Assembly: GCF_964656455.1 (NCBI RefSeq)
Contig: NC_135720.1
Coordinates: forward strand, 99,894,696-99,958,695
Origin: Halichoerus grypus
Lineage: Eukaryota; Chordata; Mammalia; Carnivora; Phocidae
Reading direction: 5' to 3'
DNA: 64,000 nt
Shown: piece by piece, positions 25,037 through 37,367 of the stretch
Layout of the letters: each line of letters opens with the position of its first letter
Position numbering within the stretch: the stretch's first letter is position 1
Made by a program: the position numbers and the translations under genes
Notes under the pieces: generated by a model
Databases searched by the model: none
Told to the model about the DNA's origin: nothing
Seen by the model: the letters and a program-made list of their open reading frames with translations, nothing else

Positions 25037-25745
25037 TATTTTTTCCTAATTTTTATGGCAAAATACAGATAGTGTCAAATTTGCCATCTTAACCATTTTT
25101 AACTGTACAGTTCAAGTGATATTAAAATACATCCATCATGTTGTACAACCACCACCATCCATCTCCAGACTTCTTTTCATCTTGTAAAACTGAAACTCTG
25201 TACCCAGTAAACAATAACTACCCAACCATCTCTTCTTTCAGTCTTTGGCCATCACCATTCTACTTTCTGTCTTTATGATTCTGACAACTCCAGGTACCTC
25301 AGGGGAGTGGAACTATACAATATTTGTCTTTCTGTGACTCACCTTTTTCACTTAGCAGAATGTCCTCAAGTTTCATTCATGTTGTAGCATGTGTCAGAAT
25401 TCCCTTCCTTTTAATTTCATTATATGTACATACCACATTTTATTTATTCATTTACCTATCAATGGACACTTAGGTTGCTTCCATATTTTGACTACTGTGA
25501 ATAATGCTACTATGAAAATAGATGTACAAATATCTCTTTGAGATCTTATTTTCAATTATCTTGGATATATACCCAGAAGAAGAATTGCTGGATCACATAG
25601 AAATTATATGTTTAATTTTTAGAAGAACCACCATACTGTTTTCTGCAGGGGGTGTGTCATTTTGTATTCCCACCAACAGTGTGCAAAAGTTCCATTTTCT
25701 CTACATTGTTGCCAACACTTCTCCCTCCTTGCCTCTCCCCCTTCT

Positions 25746-25779
25746 TTCCTTCCTTCCTTCCTTCCTTCCTTCCTTCCTT
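25746..25779. repeat. (TTCC)n microsatellite
   Basis: Eight or so uninterrupted TTCC units lie within the old L1. Confidence 0.95.
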
Positions 25780-27224
25780 TTTCCTTTTTTCCTTTCTTCC
25801 TTTGATAGTTGCTCTCCTAATGGGCTAAAGTGGCACTTCATTGTAGTTTTGATGTACATTTCCCTAATGATTAGTGATGTTGAGCATCTCTTTAGGTGCT
25901 TATTGACAAAGTGGGTATTCAAGTCTTTGACAATTTTTATAAGGTTGTTTTTTTGTTGTTGAGTTTTAGGAGTTCTATGTATATTCTGGATATTTACCTC
26001 TTATCAGATACTTGATTTGCAAATACTGTCTATTTTGTGGATTACATTTTTACTGTGTTACTGTGTGGTAGTGTTTTTTGATGAACAAACTTCTTTAATT
26101 TTCGTGAAGTCTAGTTTATTCTTCTTCCTTTTTTGTCTATGACTTTGGTGTCAGATCCAAGAAATTATTGCCAATTTAGTATCATGATACTTTTGCCCCT
26201 GTGTTTTCTTCTAAGAGTTTTATAGATTTAAATTTTGCATTTAGGCCTTTGACCCATTTTGAGGTATTTTTTTTTTGTATACAGTGTTAGATAAGGGTCT
26301 AACTTGATTCTCTTGCATGTGGATATTCAATTTTCCCAGCATATTTATTGAAAAGATTGTCTTTTCCACATTTAATGGTCTTGATACTCTCGTCAAAAAT
26401 TACTTGATCATACATGTGAGGGTTTATTTCTGGGATCTCTATCCTAATCCGTTGGCCTATATGTCTGTCTTTATGCCAGTATCACAGTGTTTAGATAACT
26501 ATAGCTTTGTGGTAATTTTGAAAGGAAGTGCAATTCCTACAGCTCCATTCTTTTCAAAAATTGTTTTGGCTATCTGGGGTCCCTTGCAATTCCATATGAA
26601 TTTGAAGACAGGTTTTTCTATTTCTGCAAAAACATCCTTGGCATTTTTATAGGGATTGTTTTGAATCTGTAGATAACTTTGGGTAGCACTGACATTTTAA
26701 TGACATTAGAATTTCTAAACTAAGAACACATAATGTGTTTCCATTTACATTTATTTAAGTCTTTTTAAATTTCTTTCAGCAATGTTTTGTATTTTTTTTT
26801 TTTTTTTTGTACAAGTCTTTTACTTCTTTGGTTAAGTTAATTCTCAAGTATTTTATCTTATTGATGCTATTATAAATGCAATTATTTTGCAATTTCCTTT
26901 TCTGATTGTTTATCATTAGTGTATAAAAATGCAACAGATTTTTGAGTGTTGACTTTATATCCTGCTACTTTGCTGAATTCATTTTTTTGTTCTAATGGTT
27001 TTTTGGTGCAATATTTAGGGTTTTCTGCATCAGAATGATATCCTCTGTAAACAGAGAGAATGATACTTTTTCCTTTCCAATTTAGATAACTTTTATTTCT
27101 TTTTATTGTCTAATTTCTCTAGCTAGAACTTCCAGTAAAATACTTAATAAAATGTTATATCAGATATTAGAGAAAAAGCATTCAGTCTTTCATTATTGAG
27201 TATGATGTTTGCTGTGAATTTTTC

Positions 27225-27416
27225 TTTTTTTTTTTTTAAAGATTTTATTTATTTATTTGACAGAGAGAAAGATAGTGAGAGCAGGAACACAAGCAGGGGG
27301 AGTGGGAGAGGGAGAAGCAGGCTTCCCGATGAGCAGGCAGCCCGATGTGGGACTCGATCCCAGGACGCTGGGATCATGACCTGAGCCGAAGGCAGATGCT
27401 TAATGACTGAGACACA
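27225..27416 (-). mobile_element. CanSINE inside old L1
   Basis: A T-run and aaagattttatttatttatt come first. The head is slightly truncated, ending at gactgagacac. A perfect 13-bp duplication, ctgtgaatttttc, lies at 27212-27224 and 27417-27429. Confidence 0.94.
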
Positions 27417-28515
27417 CTGTGAATTTTTCACATTTCACTTTTATTATGTTCAGGTGGTTTTCTTTCTATTCCTAGTTTGTTGAATGTTTTTATCATGAAA
27501 GGGAGATGAATTTTGTCAAATGCTTTTTTCTGCATCAACTGAGATAATCATGTGTTTTCTTTTCCCTCTTTCTGTTAATGTGGTGTATTACATTGATTGA
27601 TTTTCATATATTGAACCATCCTTGTGTTCCAGGAATAAATCCCACTTGGTCATGGTGTGTATAATTCTTTTAATATGCTGCTGAATTCTGTTTGCTAGTA
27701 TTTGGTTGAGGATTTTTGCTTCAATGTTCATAAGAAATATTGATCTGCAGTTTTCTTTTCTTAAATTGCCTTTGTCTGGTTTTGGTATCAGAGTAATCCT
27801 GACATCATAGAATGAATTAGAAAGTGCTCCCTTCTCTTCATTTTTTTTTTTAAGTTAGAGAAGAATTGGTATTAGTTGTCTTGTAAATGTTTGGTAGAAT
27901 TCACCAGTGAAGCCATCAGGTCCAGGGCTTTTCTTTATCAGAAAATTTTTGATTACTGATTCTAACACCTTACTAGTTATAAATCTATTGTTTTTTTGTT
28001 TTTTTTTTTTATTTCTTCATGATTCTGTCTTGGTAGGGTTTGTGTTTCTAGGAATTTGTCCATTTCACCTAATATATCTGATTTGTTGCTATGAAATTAT
28101 TTATAGTACTCTCATAATCATTGTTCTTTCTGTAAAATCAATAGTAATGTCTTCACTTCCATTTCTTATCTTAGTAATTTGAGTCTTTTTTTTGTTAGTC
28201 CATTTAGATAGAGGTTTGTCAATTTTGTTGATCTTTTCAAAGAACAAAATTTTTTTTTAATTTTGTCTATTGTTTTTCTATTTTCAATTTCATTTACCAC
28301 TGTCCTAATCTTTACTATTTCCTTTCTTCTGCAACCTTTGAATTTAGTTTGTTTTTCTTTTTTCTAGTCCCTTAAGTTAGGTTGTTAATTTGAAGTCTTA
28401 TTTAACTTCATTAGAGCAAGAAATTTCCTCTTTAACATTACATTTGTTTGTGTCCCATAAATTTAATTGTATTATTTGTTTGTATTTTCTTTCTTCTGTA
28501 AGCATTTTCTAATTT

Positions 28516-28980
28516 CTCAGTGGTCTGAGAATAAAATAAAGTCATAAAAACAGGTCATTCCCGCTTACCCTAGAATATATCTAAAGCTAAAGGCTGACAC
28601 CAAGCTATGTTGTTAACAGAAATATTTATAAAGATAAAAACAGAAGCATACTACGATGCCTCGAATAAACAAGGAGTCATAGAACCATTTTTACAAATCA
28701 CCTCTTTATTTGGTACTAGTTTTTATATCTTAATATAATTAAGATTTGCCCTGGCTGAGGGTTTTTGTTTTATTTTGTTTCATTTTGTTTTAAGAATAAG
28801 AGAAAGTGCCAAAAGAGAGGTGGAAAAAGAGAACCTGCAGGAGCCTTTGCCCTCAGAAACATTCTTATTCCAGGGTTTCTTCACTTCCCCAGCTCTCACT
28901 CCAAGCCAGGTACCACCACTCCGGGTTCACACTCAGCACTGGCAGTTTGAATGTGCACGGGCAACACATTCCAAATCCAG
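28516..28980. other. Upstream region of PGK2
   Basis: This is non-repetitive sequence between the old L1 and the PGK2 proximal promoter. In human and mouse, enhancer elements for testis expression lie within about 500 bases upstream of the gene, so this stretch may hold them. I cannot identify specific sites by eye. The 61- and 125-codon frames beginning near 28765 run through the promoter and look spurious. Confidence 0.4.
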
Positions 28981-28989
28981 ATTGACAAG

Positions 28990-29110
28990 ACCATTAACCA
29001 ATCACAGAGCCAGATTTCCTTTTCCCCTGTGCAATCACGTCTGCCCTATGGAAGACAGTGATGAGAAGAAGGGGGCGGGCCAAGGGGAAAGGCGTTGGAA
29101 AGTACCACCT
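28990..29110 (+). promoter_or_regulatory. PGK2: PGK2 proximal promoter (CCAAT and GC boxes)
   Basis: A CCAAT box (accaatcac) lies at 28998-29002 and a strong GC box, gggggcgggcc, at 29071-29081. No TATA box is visible. The GC box sits about 110 bases before the ATG, so transcription probably starts around 29100-29130. CCAAT plus GC boxes without TATA match what is described for the human PGK2 core promoter. The exact start site is inferred. Confidence 0.65.
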
Positions 29111-29152
29111 ATCCAACCTCCGAGCAACAGTAAAGTGATTCTTCAGCATTGA

Positions 29153-30442
<1,290 letters not shown>

Positions 30443-30725
30443 TTGACTTTTCCTTTCCACTATTTCCTGTCCATAGGCTTTAATTCAACTTAGTGCTCTA
30501 CACTGCAACTTGACTTTTGTTATAGTTTACCCCTATACCAAGGCCTAGGCAATGACTAAAGGATCAGTTATCAGGAACTCTTATCATCAATACAACAATG
30601 CAACTCATTTTAGTTCTGTCATGCATTTGCCTGCTCTCTTCAAGATCTCAGTTAAACTTGTTGTGATTCATAGGAAGGATATACTCTTACATTGCATATT
30701 AAAGTGAGTTGAAGAAGCTTAATCT
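30443..30725 (+). terminator. PGK2: PGK2 3' UTR and poly(A) signal
   Basis: A TAG stop ends at 30442 and a short 3' UTR follows. The first plausible polyadenylation signal is ATTAAA at 30698-30703, so cleavage would fall near 30715-30725. The old poly(A) tail and target duplications expected from the original retroposition are no longer visible, as expected for a retrogene of placental-mammal age. Confidence 0.6.
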
Positions 30726-32810
30726 CTCTCTTTTTTATTTTACTCCAGCTTTGTTATTGTTTTAGTACTTGAAACATGGAAAACAAGACAAAACCCAAGT
30801 TGTTGGGGAAGGGTGGGGTAGAAGCTAACGAACATTTAAACAATAGAAGTGCTCAAATAAATCAAGAAAAATAATAATTTCATTTAAGAATTCATGGGTA
30901 ACAAAGCTCTGCTAAAAGGAAATTTCTTGCTAAATAAGGAAGAAGATAAATGAGAGGTATTTATCAAACTCAAGAAGTTAAAAAAAAGGAAAGAAATTAA
31001 ACCCAAGAAAGGAATTATGTCTGTGTGTGAATACGCAAGAGCATATACATATGTGTCTGTTAGAATGGGAGCTACAAATTAAATCCAGGCTTTAAATAAA
31101 GAAGTAATTATTTTATTTTTAGAGCAGATATTGTTTAATAAATAGATAAAACAACTACTAAATCTTAAAACTGGATTTTGAGATAAACAAAAATATGTAT
31201 GCGAATAGTCATAAAAAAGAGATATAAAAACTTCTCCATATTTGAAAATAGAATAAGAAAATACTCAAAAATGTAAAAGAAATTAAAACACTTATTGGAA
31301 AATATTTTGCCTAGTTCTGTAGACGAAGAGCTGGCATAGGGCAATGCTGTTAAGAGCAAAAATGCACAACTAAAAATCGAGTCTATTACTAAAAGGAAGT
31401 GGAGGGGTGATAAATACTGAGGGGATAGCAATGGCTTCTGATAGACTGTCACTCTGGCCCCCCTAGTACCCATGTACAAGTATCCATGTATCCTTCCTAC
31501 ATAAAGAAAGCATCCTTTCTCCAACAGGTATAATCAAATGTCTTATCCAGTTACTGCATCCCACTCAAAATTGGGTATCTCTGGGTGATGCACAATCTTT
31601 CCATGTGATCCGATGGGGAGTCCAACAGTCCGGTGAACAGAAAAGTGCAGTCATTTATTTCTCTCCTACCTCTGACACCTTTATGCACTCAATATACAAC
31701 GGTGGAAAAGAAATAGAAAAGTGGCAATTAAAAACCCTGACCTAAAAAAGTCATTAATTCATTGCAATTATGAAATAAATGGTGCTGGCTCAGAATTTCA
31801 AAAGCTCCCTGACCCGACAGTGAAAGAATTTCTGTGGTTAGACTGGCTTTGTTCTCTGGGAGGAAGTTTCTTATTAGTTGTCCTTTTTTGGCCTCCATGT
31901 TTGGTCACCTGGGAAATTTTCCTTGTTTCCTCATCTTCCATGCCATCTGTCGAAGCAGATGTTGGGGAGTTGGGCCACATTAGGCCACTGTGCAGCTTCC
32001 TTGGCTTCCTCTCTGCTGGGGCAGTGTTAAGAAATCAAGGATTTCTTCATATATCACACAGTTGAAAACCTTGAAGTCCAGGCTAGTGACTTTTCAACTT
32101 TCTGAAGAATCAAGATCTCTGTGTAAAGTTCACCCAAAAATGTCTTCTAGTGATGTCTCTTCATCCTCTGACTCTTGCTTTTAATTAATTGGTGGCTTTG
32201 CTGGGCTCACTTTCCTTTTCTTCATTTTAAGACCCGTGGCCCTCTAAAAAAGTAGGCAGGACTGGGAAGGCAACACCTATAACTTGATTATTTGCCTGTG
32301 GCCTCCTCATATTTTTGGCTGAGAAGTCCAAATGGGAGGCCTTTGAGTAAAACTGTGATAGTCTTTCTTTTGCTGTTTGCGAGATTAAGAGGGTTAGCTT
32401 TTCCAACCCTGAGAGAACTCACTTGCCCGGTATATTAGCCAATTTAGGTCTCAGGCACCAAGGAGATTGTCCAATATTTCCTGGATTTCCCCTTTTTTTT
32501 GTTGTTGTGGTATTTTGCTTAAAACAGCATGTAACAACCCAAACATACTGATATTCTGCGTCTTTCTAAACACTTTTCCTGTAGCTTTAGGCTCTGTAGG
32601 AATGTGTTCTGTCTACTACAGTACCATAAGCAGCAGCTTTACCAAATGCCACAGTAGAAAATGATCAGCACCTCCCAGCCTTCCATGTTACTTTACTCAC
32701 TTCCTTCCACATGACACCTAAGCGAATGCCATGTTTTATGAGTTGTTTTTTTTTTTAAGGCAGCATCTCACTTACAGGTAGCAATTTCTACATTAGTTAG
32801 TCTCTAGACT
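30726..32810. other. Intergenic; possible unidentified retrocopy on minus strand
   Basis: 30726-31160 is AT-rich with nothing recognised. Between about 31530 and 32780 the composition shifts toward coding-like on the minus strand. Fragments in changing frames read as charged peptide (KMKKRKVSPAKPPIN near 32200, SEDEETSLEDIF near 32150, then STDGMEDEETRKISQ near 31930), broken by stops and frame shifts. This is the look of an old processed pseudogene of a lysine- and glutamate-rich nuclear protein, but I cannot name the parent and found no poly(A) or TSD. Confidence 0.3.
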
Positions 32811-33016
32811 AGTGGTCTCCACCAGACACAAGTTTTCCTTGTAGAAGGCATTTGCCAAAGAATGGAAACATTTTTGTTAATCACAACTGGGATAAGAAGA
32901 GGTGCTATAAGCATCTTGTAGCTATGGCTAAGGAAGCTACAAAACAACCTACAACACACAGCACAACCTTCACAAAAAGAGCATGATCTAGCCCAAAATG
33001 TCAACACAGAAGTTTC
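32811..33016 (+). mobile_element. MER20 (hAT-Charlie DNA transposon relic)
   Basis: It opens with an agtggtctccac terminal stretch and continues with catttgccaaagaatgg and catttttgttaatcacaact. It then has gctacaaaacaacctacaa-like and acacagcacaacc segments and ends at caaaatgtcaacac. Order and length (about 206 bases) match MER20. The transposase is absent, as in all copies of this non-autonomous family. Confidence 0.8.
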
Positions 33017-33446
33017 TTTCTTTCTTATGTGACATTCCAGAGTCATTATGCGTAAGTAGCCACTTCTTGAGCTTATCCAAGGACTCAGGCTAGCAAAATG
33101 GCTCTGTTAGCACCAGCACCTGACTTTCATCTCTACAAGCAGGAAGATCTATTCAATCGTTGACATTTTCCAGCCAACTGCAGAGAAAAAAATCCAGAGC
33201 AAGCGTCATGTCTTTGAGAAAGAGAACTGTAAGTTCCTATGGCCTGAACTTAGCAATGTGATCATATCTAGCTCACAAGGAATAAGGGTAATGCATTCTT
33301 TGACTGGGTGATCATGGGCCCCGTTAAACCTATTACTAAAAAGACAATACAAGGTGAATTTAAGACAGCATCAAACAGAAAGACCTATTACAAAAATCTT
33401 ACAAGACACCAAAAGATCTTGGAGATCATGTTTTTGTATGTGATTT
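33017..33446. other. Intergenic, nothing recognised
   Basis: No coding region or repeat is supported. Confidence 0.45.
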
Positions 33447-33457
33447 TTTTAAAGATT

Positions 33458-33492
<35 letters not shown>

Positions 33493-33652
33493 TTTGAGAG
33501 AGCAAGAGAGAGCATAAGCGGGGTGAGGGGCAGAGGGAGAAGCAGGTTTTCTGCTGAGCAGGGACCCCGATGTGGGGCTCAATCCCAGGACTCTGGGATC
33601 ATGACCTGAGCTGAAGGCAGATGCTTAACTGATTGAGCCACCCAAGCGCCCC
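33447..33652 (-). mobile_element. CanSINE, reverse orientation, expanded (TTTA)n tail
   Basis: The tail on the left holds about nine TTTA units, longer than in its relatives, and the head ends ctgagccacccaagcgcccc-like. The duplication ttttgtatgtgattt (33432-33446) matches ttttgtacatgattt (33653-33667) with two differences. Confidence 0.92.
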
Positions 33653-33667
33653 TTTTGTACATGATTT

Positions 33668-34048
33668 AACCTAAGATAAAGAAGAACATTTAGAGAGCAA
33701 GTACACTTCATGGGGGGAAAAAAATTATGAAAGAAATTAGAATGAATTAAGAAGATAATAACATAAGACTGAAAATAAGCTGACAAAAGGTAAAAAAAGA
33801 GGTGACAAATTCAAGTACTGCTAGTACAAAATATCAAATGGTGTTAGAGCAGTTAAATAAAAGAACTGAAACTGCAGGGAAAAGAATCAGTACCTTGAAT
33901 TAGAAGATTGAGGGGGTGGAAACTGAATTCAGTGAAGACCTAGAAGGTAAGATATCATTGTGTGTGTGTGAATATATATACACATACTTACATAACACAT
34001 ACATACATATATGACATATATATATATGCACACAAAAATAATATTTTG
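33668..34048. other. Intergenic with TG/TA low complexity
   Basis: Nothing coding. Interrupted TG, TA and ACAT runs lie at 33958-34032. Confidence 0.5.
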
Positions 34049-34243
34049 GGGGCGCCCAGGTGGCTCAGTCAGTTAAGCAGCTGACTCTTGATTTCAGCTC
34101 AGGTCATGATCTCAGGGTTGTGAGATCGAGCCCTGCTTCAGGCTCCACACTGACTGTGAAGCCTGCTTGAGATTCCTTCTCTCCCTCTGCCCTGCCCGCC
34201 CCCCACCCCTGCTCGCATTCTCTCTTTCTCTCAAAAAAAAAAA
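34049..34243 (+). mobile_element. Older CanSINE subtype (SINEC_b-like)
   Basis: The head is ggcgcccaggtggctcagtc. The body differs from the other copies: ctcttgatttcagctcaggt, ggttgtgagatcgagccctg and cactgactgtgaagcctgct. These are marks of the older subtype shared more widely among carnivores. Flanking duplications are poor (an aatattttg-like stretch). Confidence 0.85.
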
Positions 34244-34254
34244 TATTTTATTTA

Positions 34255-34440
34255 GTTGTAATTGAAATTTTATTTTATTTTATTGTTTAAACTTATTTTT
34301 ATTTTTTAAAGCTTAAAAAGTTTTAATATTAGTTTCAGGTATAGAATTTAGTGATTCAACACTTCCATATAGCACCCAGTACTCATCAGAGCAAGTGCAT
34401 TCTTTAATCCCCATCACCTATTTAACCCATTTTTATAGTC
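34255..34440 (-). mobile_element. L1 3' UTR fragment
   Basis: On the given strand it reads 'attagtttcaggtatagaa', 'agtgattcaacacttcc' and 'aatccccatcacctattta', the reversed 3' UTR of carnivore L1. It is heavily 5'-truncated. Confidence 0.75.
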
Positions 34441-34683
34441 ACATTTTGTAATTATATACATTAAAAATACTTAGTTTTCTACTTGTTAAAACCAATTTAA
34501 AGAAGACTTAAAATCAAGGTGTTACCACAAGATGGTGGGATTGCCTTGGGTTTTTGGTTCAAACTGAAAATGTGGGACTTACTTGTTTCCTCCAAGGTTG
34601 TAATTTGAGTTATTTAACTCACATGCTTGGAGATTACTATTCACTTATTTTCTGTGAATTTTTCATTAAAAAAAACTTATGTA

Positions 34684-34853
34684 GGGACGCCTGGGTGGCT
34701 CAGTCGGTTAAGCGGCTGCCTTCGGCCCAGGTCACGATCCCAGGGTTCTGGGATCGAGTCCCACATCGGGCTCCTTGCTCAGCAGGGAACCTGCTTCTCC
34801 CTCTCTCTCCCTCTGCTTGTGCTCTCTCTGTCAAATAAATAAAATCTTAAAAA
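34684..34853 (+). mobile_element. CanSINE, young arctoid type
   Basis: The head is gacgcctgggtggctcagtc and the CT-rich part is short. Duplications of an A-run plus cttatgta lie at about 34669-34683 and 34852-34868. Confidence 0.93.
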
Positions 34854-34867
34854 AAAAAAACTTATGT

Positions 34868-35530
34868 ATAGGTGATTTCAAGCAACATTAGGTAATAAAG
34901 CTGTGAAGAAATTTTTTTTTTTTTTAAAGTGGGTACTATATTTCATGGCTTTATGCTTCTGTTAACTATGCTTTTAGGTAATTTCATATTTTAATTAGGT
35001 ATTAGAAGTCTAGTGATTGTAACAAAGCTTATGTTTCCTAATTCAATGTGTGTTAGTAATAAACCGAGAAAGGTGGAGATGTCTGATAAAAAAGTAAGAG
35101 TGAAATAATTGGAAAATGACAAATTAGAAAAGCATATGATTGTATATACAAAAGAGAATATTTTAGTTGGTATCTCTTTACCTTGGAGACCCCAAGATTC
35201 CTTTCCCTACTTTGTGGTCTGGAAAATTTCTCTAAACAGTAAACAGGGCAACTGTGGGGTCACCTTCTTTGTTCTTCTCCCTTAAATGTTGTTTCACAGA
35301 TTCTGCCCGGTTTTCAGTAGTTCAGATGAGAGGGTTTATCTACTCCCTGCTAGTCTGTCTTCATTGGAAGTAAAGTCTGAATCATTTATTTTCAAAGTTT
35401 TACACTAATAATCTTTTTAAGATCCAGCTGAGCTGTAGATATGTTAACTTATTTTTAAATTTGTCATCCTTTCTTTTCTAATATTGGTAAGAAAATATTT
35501 TTCTTCTTGATCAGAGTCACTTGTTTTTTT
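34868..35530. other. Intergenic, nothing recognised
   Basis: AT-rich, with no supported coding region or repeat. Confidence 0.45.
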
Positions 35531-36475
35531 TTTTGGAGGGATGTTAAAAATATACTTTATTTTGTAGAGCAGTTTTAGGTTTATAGCAAAATGGAACAGG
35601 AAGTGCAGAGTTTCCATGTACCCTTGTCTCCACACACACACAAACTCCCCCACTATCAATATCCAACAACCAACTGGTCCATTTGTTACAATCAATGAAC
35701 CTACATTCAATGAACTTAAAATCAATGAACCTACACATTATTATTTTCAAAGTTTTATTACATTATGGTTGATTCTTTTTTTTTTTTTAAGATTTTATTT
35801 ATTTGACAAAGAGAGACACAGCAAGAGAGGGAACAAAAGCCGGGGTACTGGGAGAGGGAGAAGCAGGCTTCCATGGAGCAGGGAGTCTGATATGGGGCTC
35901 AATCCCAGGACCCCAGGATCACGACCTGAGCCAAAGGCAGCTGCTTAACTGACTGAGCCACCCAGGCGCCCCCATTAGGGTTCATTCTTGGTGTTGTACA
36001 TTCTAAGGGTTTTGACAAATGTGTCATCATATGTACCCAACATTATAGTATATCATACTGAATAGTTTCACTGCCCTAAAAATTCTCTGTGTTCTGACCA
36101 TTCATCTCTCCCCGCCCTCTAACTTCTGGCAAACATTGATCTTTTTACTGCCTCCATAGTTTTGCCTTTTCCAGAATGTCATTGTATATACATACAATCA
36201 TACATACATACAAGACATACAATACATACAATAATCATGATGTATTGGCTTCTTTCACTTAATGATATGCATTTAAGTTTCCCCCATATCTTCCCATGGC
36301 TTGATAGGTCCTTTCTCTTTAGCTTTAAATATATTCTATTGTCTGGATGTATCACAGTTTATTTAACCATTCACCTACTGAAAGACATTTTGGTTGTGTC
36401 TCAGTTTTGGCAATTATGAACAAAACTTCTATAAACATCTGTGTGCAGATTTTTGTGTGGAAAGACAGACATGAT
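35531..36475 (-). mobile_element. Old L1 (L1M-type) 3' fragment split by a SINE
   Basis: The given strand shows the reversed 3' UTR and ORF2 end: 'tagagcagttttaggttta', 'aatggaacaggaagtgcaga', 'cattcttggtgttgtacat', 'gcttctttcacttaatgat' and 'tggttgtgtctcagttttgg'. A CanSINE (35778-35972) interrupts it. Short cata/tacata repeats lie near 36190. Confidence 0.75.
35778..35972 (-). mobile_element. CanSINE inside old L1
   Basis: A T-run and aagattttatttatttgac come first, and the head ends ctgagccacccaggcgcccc. The duplication cattatggttgattctt (35761-35777) matches cattagggttcattctt (35973-35989). Confidence 0.94.
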
Positions 36476-37133
36476 GTACTAAGTAAAAGGAACTGTGGTG
36501 AATAGGCCTTTAGTAATATACTGGTAAGGTGTGGGGGTAGAGGAATTATTCTATAGTCCTATGATTCAATGTCAGTCTTTTACTGAGCCTATGCCCCTGA
36601 ACTGTTTTGTTTTCAACCCCTTTGGTGGGACAGGATGGCTAGAGGGGACTGGAGTTGGTATATAACTTACTGTATGTGGAGGGCTAGAATAAGTTTAAAT
36701 TGGGTTTGGGTATTTCCCTTCCCCCAAGTCAGTTAAATTCTGATAAATCTCCAGTAAATTAGGTCTGGTAAAATAGTTTTCTTGAAGGCAGGCTTTATTA
36801 AGTGGATCAGAATAATCTATCCTATTTTTGAAATAGCTACTTTCCTTTTACCTCCAGCCAGAAGCCTGAGGGATTTTTCTCCGATCTTTACTGTGAGAAC
36901 TTGATAAGGCTTCTGGAGTTAAAACACAGAAGTGAGTGTGGGGACTCCTAGCCACTGGGTCCCCCTGAAGTCTTCGTCTTTCAGGCTTGTGTACACTGAG
37001 CCTCTGGCAATTCCTGAGGTCCAGTCCCAGTTTTGCTATTGTGGTATTCGTTTCTGTGGAGTTCTTTGCTAGTGGATTTTCACTCTGTCTTCTCTGCCCA
37101 GTTTTGGAGGCAGCAGTTTGTCCTGTGGCTTAA
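36476..37133. other. Intergenic, nothing recognised
   Basis: Mixed composition and no supported features. Confidence 0.45.
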
Positions 37134-37149
37134 CATCTCTGACAGATCT

Positions 37150-37351
37150 ATTTTTTTTTTTTTTAAGATTTTATTTATTTATTTGACAGAGACAGAGACA
37201 GTGAGAGCAGGAACATAAGCAGGGGGAGTGGGAGAGGGAGAAGCAGGCTTCCCGCTGAGCAGGGAGCCCGATGCGGGGCTCGATCCCAGGACCCTGGAAT
37301 CATGACCTGAGCCGAAGGCAGATGCTCAACGACTGAGCCACCCAGGCGCCC
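37150..37351 (-). mobile_element. CanSINE, reverse orientation
   Basis: A T-run and aagattttatttatttattt come first, and the head ends ctgagccacccaggcgcccc. The duplication catctctgacagatct (37134-37149) matches catctctgacaaatct (37352-37367) with one change. Confidence 0.95.
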
Positions 37352-37367
37352 CATCTCTGACAAATCT

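Larger units (their letters stand above)
25055..28515 (-). mobile_element. Older L1 (L1MA/L1MB-type), 5'-truncated
   Basis: The 3' UTR starts at the left ('tcaaatttgccatcttaacc', 'tgaaactctgtacccagtaa'). Decayed ORF2 follows: on the given strand 'tggacacttaggttgcttcc', 'attcccaccaacagtgtgc', then the reverse transcriptase part ('aataaatcccacttggtcat', 'ctggtttggtatcaga'). It ends near 28515 in the linker region. Frames are riddled with stops. It holds a TTCC microsatellite and a CanSINE. Its left edge adjoins L1-A. Confidence 0.85.
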
